A stretch of DNA of 64,000 bases. It comes from Verrucomicrobiota bacterium (GTDB lineage Bacteria; Verrucomicrobiota; Kiritimatiellia; CAIQIC01; JAGNIJ01). Numbering within the stretch: the stretch's first letter is position 1; each line of letters opens with the position of its first letter. The position numbers were made by a program, and so were the translations under genes. The notes below the pieces were generated by a model. The model made no database searches, was not told where the DNA came from, and saw only the letters and a list, made by a program, of their open reading frames with translations. The stretch lies in the NCBI GenBank assembly GCA_022710725.1, contig JAKLGK010000008.1, forward strand, positions 124,001 through 188,000, read 5' to 3'. Positions 17,403 to 25,325 of the stretch are shown piece after piece.

Positions 17403-18332
17403 TCATGGCTTCGCCAGCTCGACGCGCAGCAGCGGGCTCGGCCGCTGCTCGCTGGTGACGTACAGCGCCGAGCCGTCCGCCGCGTAGCAGAGCGACTCGG
17501 CCTGGCGGAGCCGCGGCAGCAGGATCGGCTCCGGCTCGCGCTGGATGGCTGCGGCCCAGTCCTCCCCGGGGGCGCGCCGGAACAGGTACGCGTGCTTGTA
17601 CGTGAGCGCCGCGGCGGCCGAACCGTCGGGGGCGAAGTCCATCGCGGTCACCTGCGAGCGGAACCGGCCGTTCTTGCGGTCCTCCGCCAAGTCCTCGGCG
17701 GTGGGCTGCGGAATCCGCGGCGCGTCGGCCACGCGCCGGGCGGTCAGGACGGTCTCGACGCCGGTCGGCGCCAGGGGCAGCGCGTAGAGCAGGGGGGGAT
17801 GGTCGCGCTTGGTGAGCAGGTAGACGGTCTCCCCGGCGGGGTCCACCGCGACCGCCTCGCAGTCGCGCGGGCCGCCTTCGTACGTGAAGCGCAGCGTCCG
17901 CCACACCGGGACCGCGCCCCGCACGGCGGCCAGGCCGGGCGGCACGGCCGGCTCCTTGACGATGTGCAGGCTGCTGTCCGGGTGCACGGCCTTGTTGTCG
18001 CCGGTGTCGGCGATCAGGAGGCACGCGGCCCCGCCCATCGTGAAGGAGTCGATGTCCTCCCAGTCGCGGTTCGTCACGCCCACGACGGTGAAGACCGCCC
18101 GGTGCGATCCGTCGGGGCCGACGGCGAAGAGTTCGGGCGGGTTCGCGCTGTCCGTGAGGGCCCAGAACAGGCCGGGTTGCCGCAGCGAGGGCGCGAGCCC
18201 GCTGACCTCATCCAGCTCCCGGGCTTCCAGCAGCCCCTCGCTCACGACCCGCGGCGCCGCGGCGGTTTCCTGGGCGCAGAGCGCCCGCGCCCCGCCCAGG
18301 GCCGCGACGAGAATGGCCGCCATGCGCCTCAT
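17403..18332 (-). CDS. Secreted beta-propeller-like protein
   Basis: A 309-residue protein with a signal peptide (MRRMAAILVAALGGARALCAQ). The body has motifs of phytase-like / esterase-like propeller proteins: ELDEVSGLAPSLRQPGLFW, DWEDIDSF, LLIADTGDNKA, CEAVAVDPAGETVYLLTKR and AESLCYAADGSALYVTSEQ. Such proteins often bind calcium, and some cleave phosphoesters; no activity can be assigned. GGAG six bases upstream supports the ATG. It probably shares a transcript with the gene at 16258 downstream and the DUF4282 gene 25 bases upstream. Confidence 0.7.
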   Translation of the reverse strand: MRRMAAILVAALGGARALCAQETAAAPRVVSEGLLEARELDEVSGLAPSLRQPGLFWALTDSANPPELFAVGPDGSHRAVFTVVGVTNRDWEDIDSFTMGGAACLLIADTGDNKAVHPDSSLHIVKEPAVPPGLAAVRGAVPVWRTLRFTYEGGPRDCEAVAVDPAGETVYLLTKRDHPPLLYALPLAPTGVETVLTARRVADAPRIPQPTAEDLAEDRKNGRFRSQVTAMDFAPDGSAAAALTYKHAYLFRRAPGEDWAAAIQREPEPILLPRLRQAESLCYAADGSALYVTSEQRPSPLLRVELAKP

Positions 18333-18357
18333 GACTCCGTCGCGGGAGGCCGGCGGT

Positions 18358-18666
18358 TCAGGGGGCCTTGGACTTCTGCGCCTCGGCGAGCCGTCCCGTG
18401 TTTTCCGCGATGCGGAACACGGCGATGATCATCTCGCACCAGATGCGGATCAGCAGGACCACCACCAGGAACAGGATCGGCGTGACCACGAGGGACAGGA
18501 GGCCGCTCCCGAACCCGCTGAAGCGGAACGCCAGGTACACGCGCTGCAGCCCCGCCAGGGCCGCGCCGATGATCCCGATCACGTACACGACCTTGATCAG
18601 CCGCGTCGTCACGAACTCCGTGAACGACAGGTCGAACAGCGTTTCCAGGAAACTTTTCTCTTCCAT
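18358..18666 (-). CDS. DUF4282-type inner-membrane protein
   Basis: A 102-residue protein with two hydrophobic segments (about residues 24-46 and 58-82) in the arrangement of the DUF4282 family: it starts with FLETLFDLSFTEFVTTRLIK and has IRIWCEMIIAVFRIAENT after the second segment. Family function is unknown. AAGGAG precedes the ATG. It heads a minus-strand cluster and is divergent from the GH13 gene. Confidence 0.8.
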   Translation of the reverse strand: MEEKSFLETLFDLSFTEFVTTRLIKVVYVIGIIGAALAGLQRVYLAFRFSGFGSGLLSLVVTPILFLVVVLLIRIWCEMIIAVFRIAENTGRLAEAQKSKAP

Positions 18667-18796
18667 GATGCGCTCCTTTGGATGAGCCCTTGTGCGCAGG
18701 CAGTATACGGCAAGGCGGGGAGGCGGGCAAGCCGGCGGCGGGGCCGCGCGGCGGAGCGGAGGGCCGTTTTATTCAGTGAAAACGCTTCGCCCCGGC

Positions 18797-18825
18797 TTGA
18801 TTCGGCGGGGCGTGTGTGTTTACAT
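18797..18825 (+). promoter_or_regulatory. Candidate promoter of the GH13 gene
   Basis: TTGATT (18797-18802) and TTACAT (18820-18825) are separated by 17 bases, 27 bases before the start codon. Both match sigma-70 boxes moderately. Confidence 0.5.
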
Positions 18826-18852
18826 GCCGCGAAAGCCGGCGGAGAGAACGGA

Positions 18853-21693
18853 ATGGCTAGGAGAGCATGGTGGATCGCGTGGATCGGGCTCGCGGCGGGC
18901 GTGTTCGCCGCCGAGTCGCCCCCGCTGCGCCCCGAGCTGGACTACATCCCCGGCGACGTGCCCACGCCGTGGCTCCGCTACCAGAACCCTGCGGCGCGCC
19001 TGGTCGAGGTCTGCGGCTCTTGGGACCAGTGGGCGAAGCGCCACGCCCTGGAGCTCAAGGGCGGCGTGTGGACCCTCGACACGCGGGTCCTCCCCGGGCG
19101 CTACGGGCAGTACACCTACAAGTTCGTCGTCAACGGCGACTGGGAAAAGGGCGCCGACCGAACGCTGTTCCTGAACGGCGCCGGCGAGATGGAAAAGCAG
19201 TCCGACGCGATCTTCGACGCGACCGTCGAGGGCCGGCGCGAGATCCGCGTCCGGTTCCGCGACGAGCTGCCGGAGAACCCGGCGCTGACCGTCCGCCTGT
19301 CGGACGGCAACCCGGTGAAGGAATGGTCGCTCGTCACGACCCGCGAGAAGGGCAGCCTCCAGGGCTATTTCATCTCGGGGAGCACCATCACCTTCGTGTT
19401 CGACGAGAAGGCCTATTTCCGCAAGCTGACCCGCTCGGACAAGGTGGTCGTCGCCGGCAACTTCACGTGGTGGGACGGCAGCGGCGGCAACGGGCGCTGG
19501 CTCCTGAAGCCGACCTCGGCCGGCACGCGCGAGATGACGACGCAGCTCGACGGCCTGCGCGCCCCGCCCGGCGAGTCGGACCTGCTCTTCAAGTTCGTCA
19601 TCAACGAGCAGGAGTGGCTGCCGCCGGCCGCCGGCGCGCCCAACGCCGTGACGGACGCCAACGGCACCGAGAACCTGCGCGTGGACGCGACCCTGCTGGG
19701 CGGGACCAAGCTCAAGATCATCACGGAACGGCCCGTGGACCTCTCGCGCACGACCGCGGTCATCCTGGAGGGCCTGGGGGAGCGGCCGGTCTGGCGCCTG
19801 CTGACGCCGGGCGGCGTGTTCGACACGTTCGTGTCGGATAAACCCCTCGGCGCCAACCTCGACCGCGAGCACGGCTGCACCACCTACCGGCTTTTCGCGC
19901 CCCGCGCCAGCCAGGTCCACCTGAACCTGTACGAGGGCCCGAAATTCGAGGTCTACAAGCCCGCGTTCAAGCGGCTGGATCCGGCGGAACGCTACCCGAT
20001 GTGGAAGGACCCGGAGGACGGCGTCTGGGAGATCTCGCTGCAGGGCCTCGACACGGGCCGCTACTACTCCTTCAACATCGACGGGCCGATGGGCAACGGC
20101 GAGGGCTTCAACGTGTGGGCCAACGTCGGCGACCCGTACGCGCGGGCCGTCGCGCACGCGGAGAACAACGCGATCGTCATCGATCCGGACGCCACGAACG
20201 AGTGGTTCGGCGGCTGGACGGACCAGGACTGGAGGACGCCCGCGCCGCAGGAGCTCATCATCTACGAGGCGCACGTCCGCGACCTGACGATCCATCCGTC
20301 CTCCGGCGTGCCCCGCGATCTCGCGGCGACCTTCGCGGGCATCCCCGCGACGGCCGGCACGGGGACCGGGCTCGACCACATGCAGAGGCTCGGGGCCAAC
20401 GTCCTGGAAATGATGCCCGTCAACGAGTTCAACAACGGCACGCGCGACTACAGTTGGGGCTACAGCACGGTCTATTTCTTCGCGCCCGAGGCGTCGTACG
20501 GCCGCGCCCCGCTCGAGGGCTCGCAGTACTACGAGTTCAAGAGCATGGTCAACGAGCTGCACCGCCGGGGCTTCGCGGTCATCCTCGATCTCGTCTACAA
20601 CCACGTCGGCTACCCGAACCTCTTCAGCCTGATCGACAAGAAGTACTACTTCCGCCTCGACCCGGACTTCCAGTACAGCAACTTCAGCAAGTGCGGCAAC
20701 GACGTGCGCACCGAGAACCTCATGGTCCGCCGGTTCCTGGTCGACAACGTCGTCTACTGGATGAAGGAGCACCACGTCGACGGCTTCCGGCTCGACCTCG
20801 CCGAGCTGATCGACATGGACACGATGTACGCCATGGCCGAGGCGGCGCGCACCGTGAACCCGAACGCGCTGCTCATCAGCGAGCCGTGGAGCCTCCGCGG
20901 CGAGAACAAGTACCAGCTCCGCGGAACGCCGTGGGCCGCCTGGAACAACGAGTTCCGCTACGCGGCCAAGGACTTCGCCCTCGGCCGGTACAACCGCGAC
21001 TGGCTGCAGAAAAAGATCGTCGGCTCCGTGGACACCTGGTCCGCCCACCCGATGCAGAGCATCAACTATATCGAGAGCCACGACGACATGGCGCTGGTGG
21101 ACGAGTTCAGCTCCCGCCCGGACAAGGACGGCCGCAACCTGGACGAGAAGGACGTCGCCGCCAACCGGCTGGCCGCGACCATCGTGTTCACCTCGCTCGG
21201 CATCCCGATGATCAACGCCGGGCAGGAATTTCTGCGCAGCAAGCGGGGCATCAGCAATACGTTCGACCGCGGCGACGACGTCAACGCCGTGCGGTGGACC
21301 GACCGGGAGCAGCCGATGGCCGCCGAGGCGCTGGCCTACTACGAGGGCCTCATGCGGTTGCGGCGGAGCCCGGAGGGCGCGGCCTTCCGCGTCTCCAGCC
21401 GCCCGCCCGCCGGCTACTACCGGTGGATCACGCCGGACAACCCGCAGTCGCTGGGCTACATCGTCAACGCCCCGCGGCGCCACGAGGGCGCGGGATTCAT
21501 CGTGCTGCTCAACGCCGGCGGCGAGCCGGTCCCGTTCGACGTGCCCTTTCCGCAAGGCCGCTGGCGCCTGGTCGGCGACGGCCTCCGCCTCGATCCAAAG
21601 GGCCTGCCGGACACCGGCGTGCGGGAGGGGGACCAGTCCTACACCGTCAACGTGCCGGGCCAGCGGGCGCTGATCTTCATGGACGGGTTCTGA
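18853..21693 (+). CDS. Secreted GH13 glucan-processing enzyme (pullulanase/branching-like)
   Basis: A 946-residue exported alpha-glucan enzyme. After a signal peptide (MARRAWWIAWIGLAAGVFAA) come tandem starch-binding/CBM48-like beta-sandwich modules (for example EVCGSWDQWAKRHAL and VVVAGNFTWWDG), then a (beta/alpha)8 barrel. The GH13 regions are complete: DLVYNHVG; DGFRLDLAEL with nucleophile Asp648; LLISEPWS with acid Glu677; YIESHDDM with Asp744. Domain order resembles pullulanases and other alpha-1,6-active members. Exact linkage specificity cannot be fixed. The ATG at 18853 is chosen over a longer open frame because it gives the signal peptide and follows GGAGAG. A GH127 gene follows 25 bases later. 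Confidence 0.88.
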   Translation: MARRAWWIAWIGLAAGVFAAESPPLRPELDYIPGDVPTPWLRYQNPAARLVEVCGSWDQWAKRHALELKGGVWTLDTRVLPGRYGQYTYKFVVNGDWEKGADRTLFLNGAGEMEKQSDAIFDATVEGRREIRVRFRDELPENPALTVRLSDGNPVKEWSLVTTREKGSLQGYFISGSTITFVFDEKAYFRKLTRSDKVVVAGNFTWWDGSGGNGRWLLKPTSAGTREMTTQLDGLRAPPGESDLLFKFVINEQEWLPPAAGAPNAVTDANGTENLRVDATLLGGTKLKIITERPVDLSRTTAVILEGLGERPVWRLLTPGGVFDTFVSDKPLGANLDREHGCTTYRLFAPRASQVHLNLYEGPKFEVYKPAFKRLDPAERYPMWKDPEDGVWEISLQGLDTGRYYSFNIDGPMGNGEGFNVWANVGDPYARAVAHAENNAIVIDPDATNEWFGGWTDQDWRTPAPQELIIYEAHVRDLTIHPSSGVPRDLAATFAGIPATAGTGTGLDHMQRLGANVLEMMPVNEFNNGTRDYSWGYSTVYFFAPEASYGRAPLEGSQYYEFKSMVNELHRRGFAVILDLVYNHVGYPNLFSLIDKKYYFRLDPDFQYSNFSKCGNDVRTENLMVRRFLVDNVVYWMKEHHVDGFRLDLAELIDMDTMYAMAEAARTVNPNALLISEPWSLRGENKYQLRGTPWAAWNNEFRYAAKDFALGRYNRDWLQKKIVGSVDTWSAHPMQSINYIESHDDMALVDEFSSRPDKDGRNLDEKDVAANRLAATIVFTSLGIPMINAGQEFLRSKRGISNTFDRGDDVNAVRWTDREQPMAAEALAYYEGLMRLRRSPEGAAFRVSSRPPAGYYRWITPDNPQSLGYIVNAPRRHEGAGFIVLLNAGGEPVPFDVPFPQGRWRLVGDGLRLDPKGLPDTGVREGDQSYTVNVPGQRALIFMDGF

Positions 21694-21718
21694 CGGCTGG
21701 CCGGGACGCGCACCCTCC

Positions 21719-23734
21719 ATGAAAAAAACCATACCCCCTGGAGGGCGAGCATCCCCGCGGGGCATTCGCTATCGCGGATTTTTCCGCGAACTGGACCTTG
21801 CCTCGATCCGGCCGGCCGGCTGGCTGCGCCGGTGGCTCGAGCGCCAGCGCGACGGCCTGACCGGCCACCTCGAACACGCGGGTTATCCGTTCAACACCCC
21901 CGGCTGGCGCCAGGATCCGATCCGATGGAAAGGCCGCGCCATCCGCTCGTGGTGGCCCTACGAGCAGGTGGCCTACTGGGTCGACGGCATGACCCGCCTC
22001 GGCCTGCTGCTGGAGGATGCCCGGCTGCTGCGCAAGGCGTCCCGCCAGCTCGACCGCGTGCTCGCCCGCCCGGATCCCGACGGCTACCTCGGGCCGCAGG
22101 CGCTCAAGCGCACCACGCCCCAGGGCCGCGCGGAACGCTGGCCGCACGCCGTCCTGTTCCGGGCCCTGATGGCCGGCCTCCCGGCGGGCCGCCGGCGCCC
22201 CATCCTGCGCCAACTGACCCGCCATTACCTCTCCGGCACGGCGAAGTTCAGCGAGTGGCGCAACGTCTGCAACGTGGAGATCATGCTCTGGCTGCACGGA
22301 CAAACCGGCGACCGACGCCTGCTCGATCTCGCCCGCCGCAGCCTCGCCGGATTCCATCGCCGTCGGCCGCCGGCGCCCGCCAGCCTGCGCGCCATGCTGT
22401 CCGGCGCCAGGGCCCGCGACCACGGCGTGAACTACTGCGAGATATCGAAGCTGCCCGCCGTCCTTTTCCTGCACACGGGCAACCGGACCGCGCTGCGCGC
22501 CACCGTGAACGCCTGGCGCAAGCTCGCCCGCGACCACGCGCTCGCGGACGGCGTGCCCAGCTCCACCGAGCACTTCCGGGGCCGCGCCGCGCACGCCGGC
22601 CACGAGACCTGCGTCATCGCCGACGCTGCCTGGAGCCTCGGCTACCTGCTCATGGCCACCGGCGACGCGGCGTACGCGGACTGGATCGAGAATACCGTCT
22701 TCAATGCTGCGCCCGGCGCGACGATGCCGGACTTCAAGGCCCTCCAGTATTTCTCCAGCCCCAACCAGATCGTCGCCGACGCAAGCGCCAACCACCACGA
22801 ACACGGGTTCGGCTGGGCTCACAAATCCTACCGGCCCAACCCCGCCACCGAATGCTGCCCCGGCAATGTCACGCGGATCGTCCCGAACTTCGCCGCGCGC
22901 ATGTGGATGGAGCGGCCCGGCCGCGGCCTGGCCGCGACGTTCTACGGGCCGTCCGCCGTGACGCACCGCGGCTGCACGATCTCGGAAGAAACGGACTATC
23001 CCTTCGGCGAAAGCATCCGCTTCACCGTGCGGACTCGTCGGCCCTCGACGTTTTCGCTTTTCCTGCGCATCCCCGGCTGGTGCCGCCGCCCGCGGTTGCG
23101 GATCAACGGCGAACCGTTTGCAGGCGCGCTAAAGCGCGGGACGTTCGTCGAGGTGCGCCGGACATTCCGCGACGGCGACCGGCTGGAACTGGAACTGCCG
23201 ATGGACATCCGTCGGGAGCGCCAGCCCGGCGGCGGGCTCTGTATCCGGCGTGGGCCGCTGCTCTATGCCCTGCCGATTCCCGCCCGCCGCCGCCGCGACC
23301 GGCACGACAAGCGGTCCAGCGACGAGTTTCCCGCCTGGAACCTGCGGCCCGCCGGCCCCTGGAATTACGCGCTGCCGAAGTTTTCCAATGTTTGGAAAAA
23401 AGCGGAGGTGATTTTTCCAAACATTGGAAAAAAACAGGCCGAATTTTCCAAACATTGGAAAAAACGCGCCGAAATTTTCCAATGTTTGGAAAATCCCTGG
23501 GCCGAGCCGCCGATCGCGATCCGGGTCCCCGCCGTCCGCGTGCCCGGCTGGCGCGCGCGCCGCCTGAAGGTGCTGCGCGACAAGTGGCACGGCGCACGGC
23601 GCGGCGATTTCCGGATGACACCGCCCCTGCCGTCCGCGCGTACGCTGGCGCGCGCGTCGCGGAAGGTCGAGTGGATCACGCTGGTCCCGTACGGCTGTAC
23701 CCAGTTGCGGATCGCGATTTTCCCGGCCACATGA
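21719..23734 (+). CDS. GH127-family glycosidase (beta-L-arabinofuranosidase-like) with an internal palindrome array
   Basis: A 671-residue protein of the DUF1680/GH127 family, which removes beta-L-arabinofuranose through a zinc-held cysteine. The zinc/catalytic residues are visible: Glu296 and Cys298 in HETC, and Cys379-Cys380 in ECCPGNVTRIVPNF. Glu in SSTEHF is a candidate acid. No signal peptide is seen, so it is probably cytosolic. Residues about 555-592, between WNYALP and NPWAEPP in the C-terminal beta-domain, are encoded by four copies of a 19-base palindrome and read as Lys/Phe-rich sequence (KFSNVWKKAEVIFPNIGKK), apparently tolerated in a loop. The stop overlaps the next start (ATGA). 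Confidence 0.85.
   Translation: MKKTIPPGGRASPRGIRYRGFFRELDLASIRPAGWLRRWLERQRDGLTGHLEHAGYPFNTPGWRQDPIRWKGRAIRSWWPYEQVAYWVDGMTRLGLLLEDARLLRKASRQLDRVLARPDPDGYLGPQALKRTTPQGRAERWPHAVLFRALMAGLPAGRRRPILRQLTRHYLSGTAKFSEWRNVCNVEIMLWLHGQTGDRRLLDLARRSLAGFHRRRPPAPASLRAMLSGARARDHGVNYCEISKLPAVLFLHTGNRTALRATVNAWRKLARDHALADGVPSSTEHFRGRAAHAGHETCVIADAAWSLGYLLMATGDAAYADWIENTVFNAAPGATMPDFKALQYFSSPNQIVADASANHHEHGFGWAHKSYRPNPATECCPGNVTRIVPNFAARMWMERPGRGLAATFYGPSAVTHRGCTISEETDYPFGESIRFTVRTRRPSTFSLFLRIPGWCRRPRLRINGEPFAGALKRGTFVEVRRTFRDGDRLELELPMDIRRERQPGGGLCIRRGPLLYALPIPARRRRDRHDKRSSDEFPAWNLRPAGPWNYALPKFSNVWKKAEVIFPNIGKKQAEFSKHWKKRAEIFQCLENPWAEPPIAIRVPAVRVPGWRARRLKVLRDKWHGARRGDFRMTPPLPSARTLARASRKVEWITLVPYGCTQLRIAIFPAT
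23381..23493. repeat. Array of four 19-bp palindromes inside the GH127 gene
   Basis: Copies lie at 23381-23399, 23413-23431, 23444-23462 and 23475-23493. Each is a perfect 8-bp inverted repeat TTTTCCAA...TTGGAAAA with a 3-base centre: TGT in copies 1 and 4, ACA in copies 2 and 3, so copies 2 and 3 are inverted. Start-to-start distances are 32, 31 and 31 bases, about three helical turns. Spacers of 12-13 bases differ in sequence. Total length keeps the host frame open. Confidence 0.97.
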
Positions 23735-25266
23735 AAACCGACAAGGAGCTCTACCGGCAATTGCGCGGCGTGCCGCGCGACCGGTTGTGGACGGAGGAGG
23801 TGCCGCGGTTCAATAGCGCCTCGCCCCGGGAGCGGATGGCCCGGGTGGCCGTGATTCGCGCGGTGGGCGCGGCGTTTGCCTCGTCCGGTACGACGGCGCA
23901 GCGGGCCGAGGTGCGGTCGTGGCTGGTGGGACTGTTGCGCGATCCAAGCGAAAAAATACGCCGCTACGCCATGACCGCCCTGCCGAAGCTCGGGGCCGGG
24001 CCGGGCGAGGAGGCGGAACTGCTTTCGCTGCTGCGGACGACGGGCGTCGAGCGCGAGCGGAAATTCCTGGGCCGGACCCTGGATAAAATCGGCGGGCGGG
24101 CCACGCTGGAGGCCGTGAAGGCGGCCGGGGGGCTGCTCCCGCAGACCGAGCAGAAGGTGAAGGCCCGCGTTGCGCGCCGGCAAAGCCCCGGCCGGGTCCG
24201 AATGGACTGCCGCCTGGAGCGGTTCGAAGGGCTGCGGATCCACCTGCGCTGCCGGCGCGGGCTGGAAACGATCGTCCGGGACGAGGCGGGAGAGCGACTG
24301 GTGACCCCGGGCCGATTCCGCGGCATCGAGATTCGGCGCGGCCTGGTGGTCCTCGCGCCCGCGGCGCCGTTTTCGCTGGCGGACCTGTACGCGCTGCGGT
24401 GTTTCGACGCCGTCAACTTCGTCCTGGGCACGGCTCCCGCCGCGGGCGGCGCGGAATACATCGAGGCGCTGGCCTCGGCCATTGCGTCGCCCCTGTCGCG
24501 GCGACTCCTGTCCGCCTTTACCGAGGGCGCGCCGCGATACCGCCTGGAATTTATTGCCCGGGGACATCAGCGCGGGGCGGTCCGGCTCGTGGCGAACCGG
24601 GCCTATGCGCTGTGCCCGGACATCCTGAACGACCCCCGGCGCGCAACGTGGGCGGTGGATATCCACCCGCAAGGGCGCGGAAGCGTTGTGGAACTGCGGC
24701 CGCGGCTGACGCCCGATCCGCGGTTCATCTATCGCCGGGACGACGTGGCCGCCGCGTCTCATCCGCCGCTGGCGGCGTGCATGGCGCGCCTGGCCGGGCG
24801 CGCGGAAGGGGAGATCGTCTGGGACCCCTTTTGCGGCTCGGGGTTGGAATTGATCGAGCGGGCGCTGCGGGGCGGCGTGCGCCAAGTGTACGGGACGGAC
24901 GTGAGCCCGGAGGCCCTGGCCATCGCCCGGGAGAACTTCGCCGCGGCCAAGCTGGAGTCCGTTCCGGCGCGGTTCACGTGTTGCGACTTCCGCGAGTCTT
25001 CCGCGGTGGAGTGGCTGGGCCCGGACAGCGTCACGCTCATCATCACGAACCCGCCCATGGGCCGTCGGATACGCATTCCCGACCTGCGCGGCCTGTTCTC
25101 GGATTTCTTCCGCGTTGCCGGCCGCGCGCTGAAACCCGGCGGCCGGCTCGTCTTCGTCAATCCCCTGCGCCTCGGGCCCGCGGACGCCGCCCTGCAACTT
25201 CAGTTCCGGCAGACGGTCGACCTGGGCGGATTCGACGCCCGGCTCGAAGTATACCGGAAGTCATGA
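23731..25266 (+). CDS. HEAT-repeat / UPF0020-type methyltransferase fusion
   Basis: A 511-residue protein. The first about 140 residues are alpha-helical HEAT-like repeats (SWLVGLLRDPSEKIRRYAMT). A middle region of about 200 residues shows no clear THUMP domain. The C-terminal Rossmann methyltransferase has WDPFCGSGLELIE (SAM motif I, about residue 365), YGTDVSPEALAIARENF and the catalytic TNPPMGRR (about residue 440), as in the RNA-methylase family that includes RlmL/Trm14. It probably N-methylates a guanine or adenine in RNA; the substrate is unknown. The start overlaps the GH127 stop by the ATGA tetranucleotide, indicating coupling. Confidence 0.78.
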   Translation: MKTDKELYRQLRGVPRDRLWTEEVPRFNSASPRERMARVAVIRAVGAAFASSGTTAQRAEVRSWLVGLLRDPSEKIRRYAMTALPKLGAGPGEEAELLSLLRTTGVERERKFLGRTLDKIGGRATLEAVKAAGGLLPQTEQKVKARVARRQSPGRVRMDCRLERFEGLRIHLRCRRGLETIVRDEAGERLVTPGRFRGIEIRRGLVVLAPAAPFSLADLYALRCFDAVNFVLGTAPAAGGAEYIEALASAIASPLSRRLLSAFTEGAPRYRLEFIARGHQRGAVRLVANRAYALCPDILNDPRRATWAVDIHPQGRGSVVELRPRLTPDPRFIYRRDDVAAASHPPLAACMARLAGRAEGEIVWDPFCGSGLELIERALRGGVRQVYGTDVSPEALAIARENFAAAKLESVPARFTCCDFRESSAVEWLGPDSVTLIITNPPMGRRIRIPDLRGLFSDFFRVAGRALKPGGRLVFVNPLRLGPADAALQLQFRQTVDLGGFDARLEVYRKS

Positions 25267-25325
25267 AAAACCCGCAACGCGAGGCTTGACGGATCCCGTT
25301 TTCGTCTGCCATTGGTTTCATTGCC

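Noticed and set aside
17884..18852. A 323-codon upstream extension of the GH13 reading frame
   Set aside because: The extension has low-complexity Ser/Arg-rich composition, overlaps genes on the other strand, and the ATG at 18853 has both a ribosome site and a signal peptide.
23381..23493. Regularly spaced repeats that look like a short CRISPR array
   Set aside because: The units are 19-bp perfect palindromes in both orientations with spacers of only 12-13 bp, inside an open reading frame, and no cas genes are nearby.
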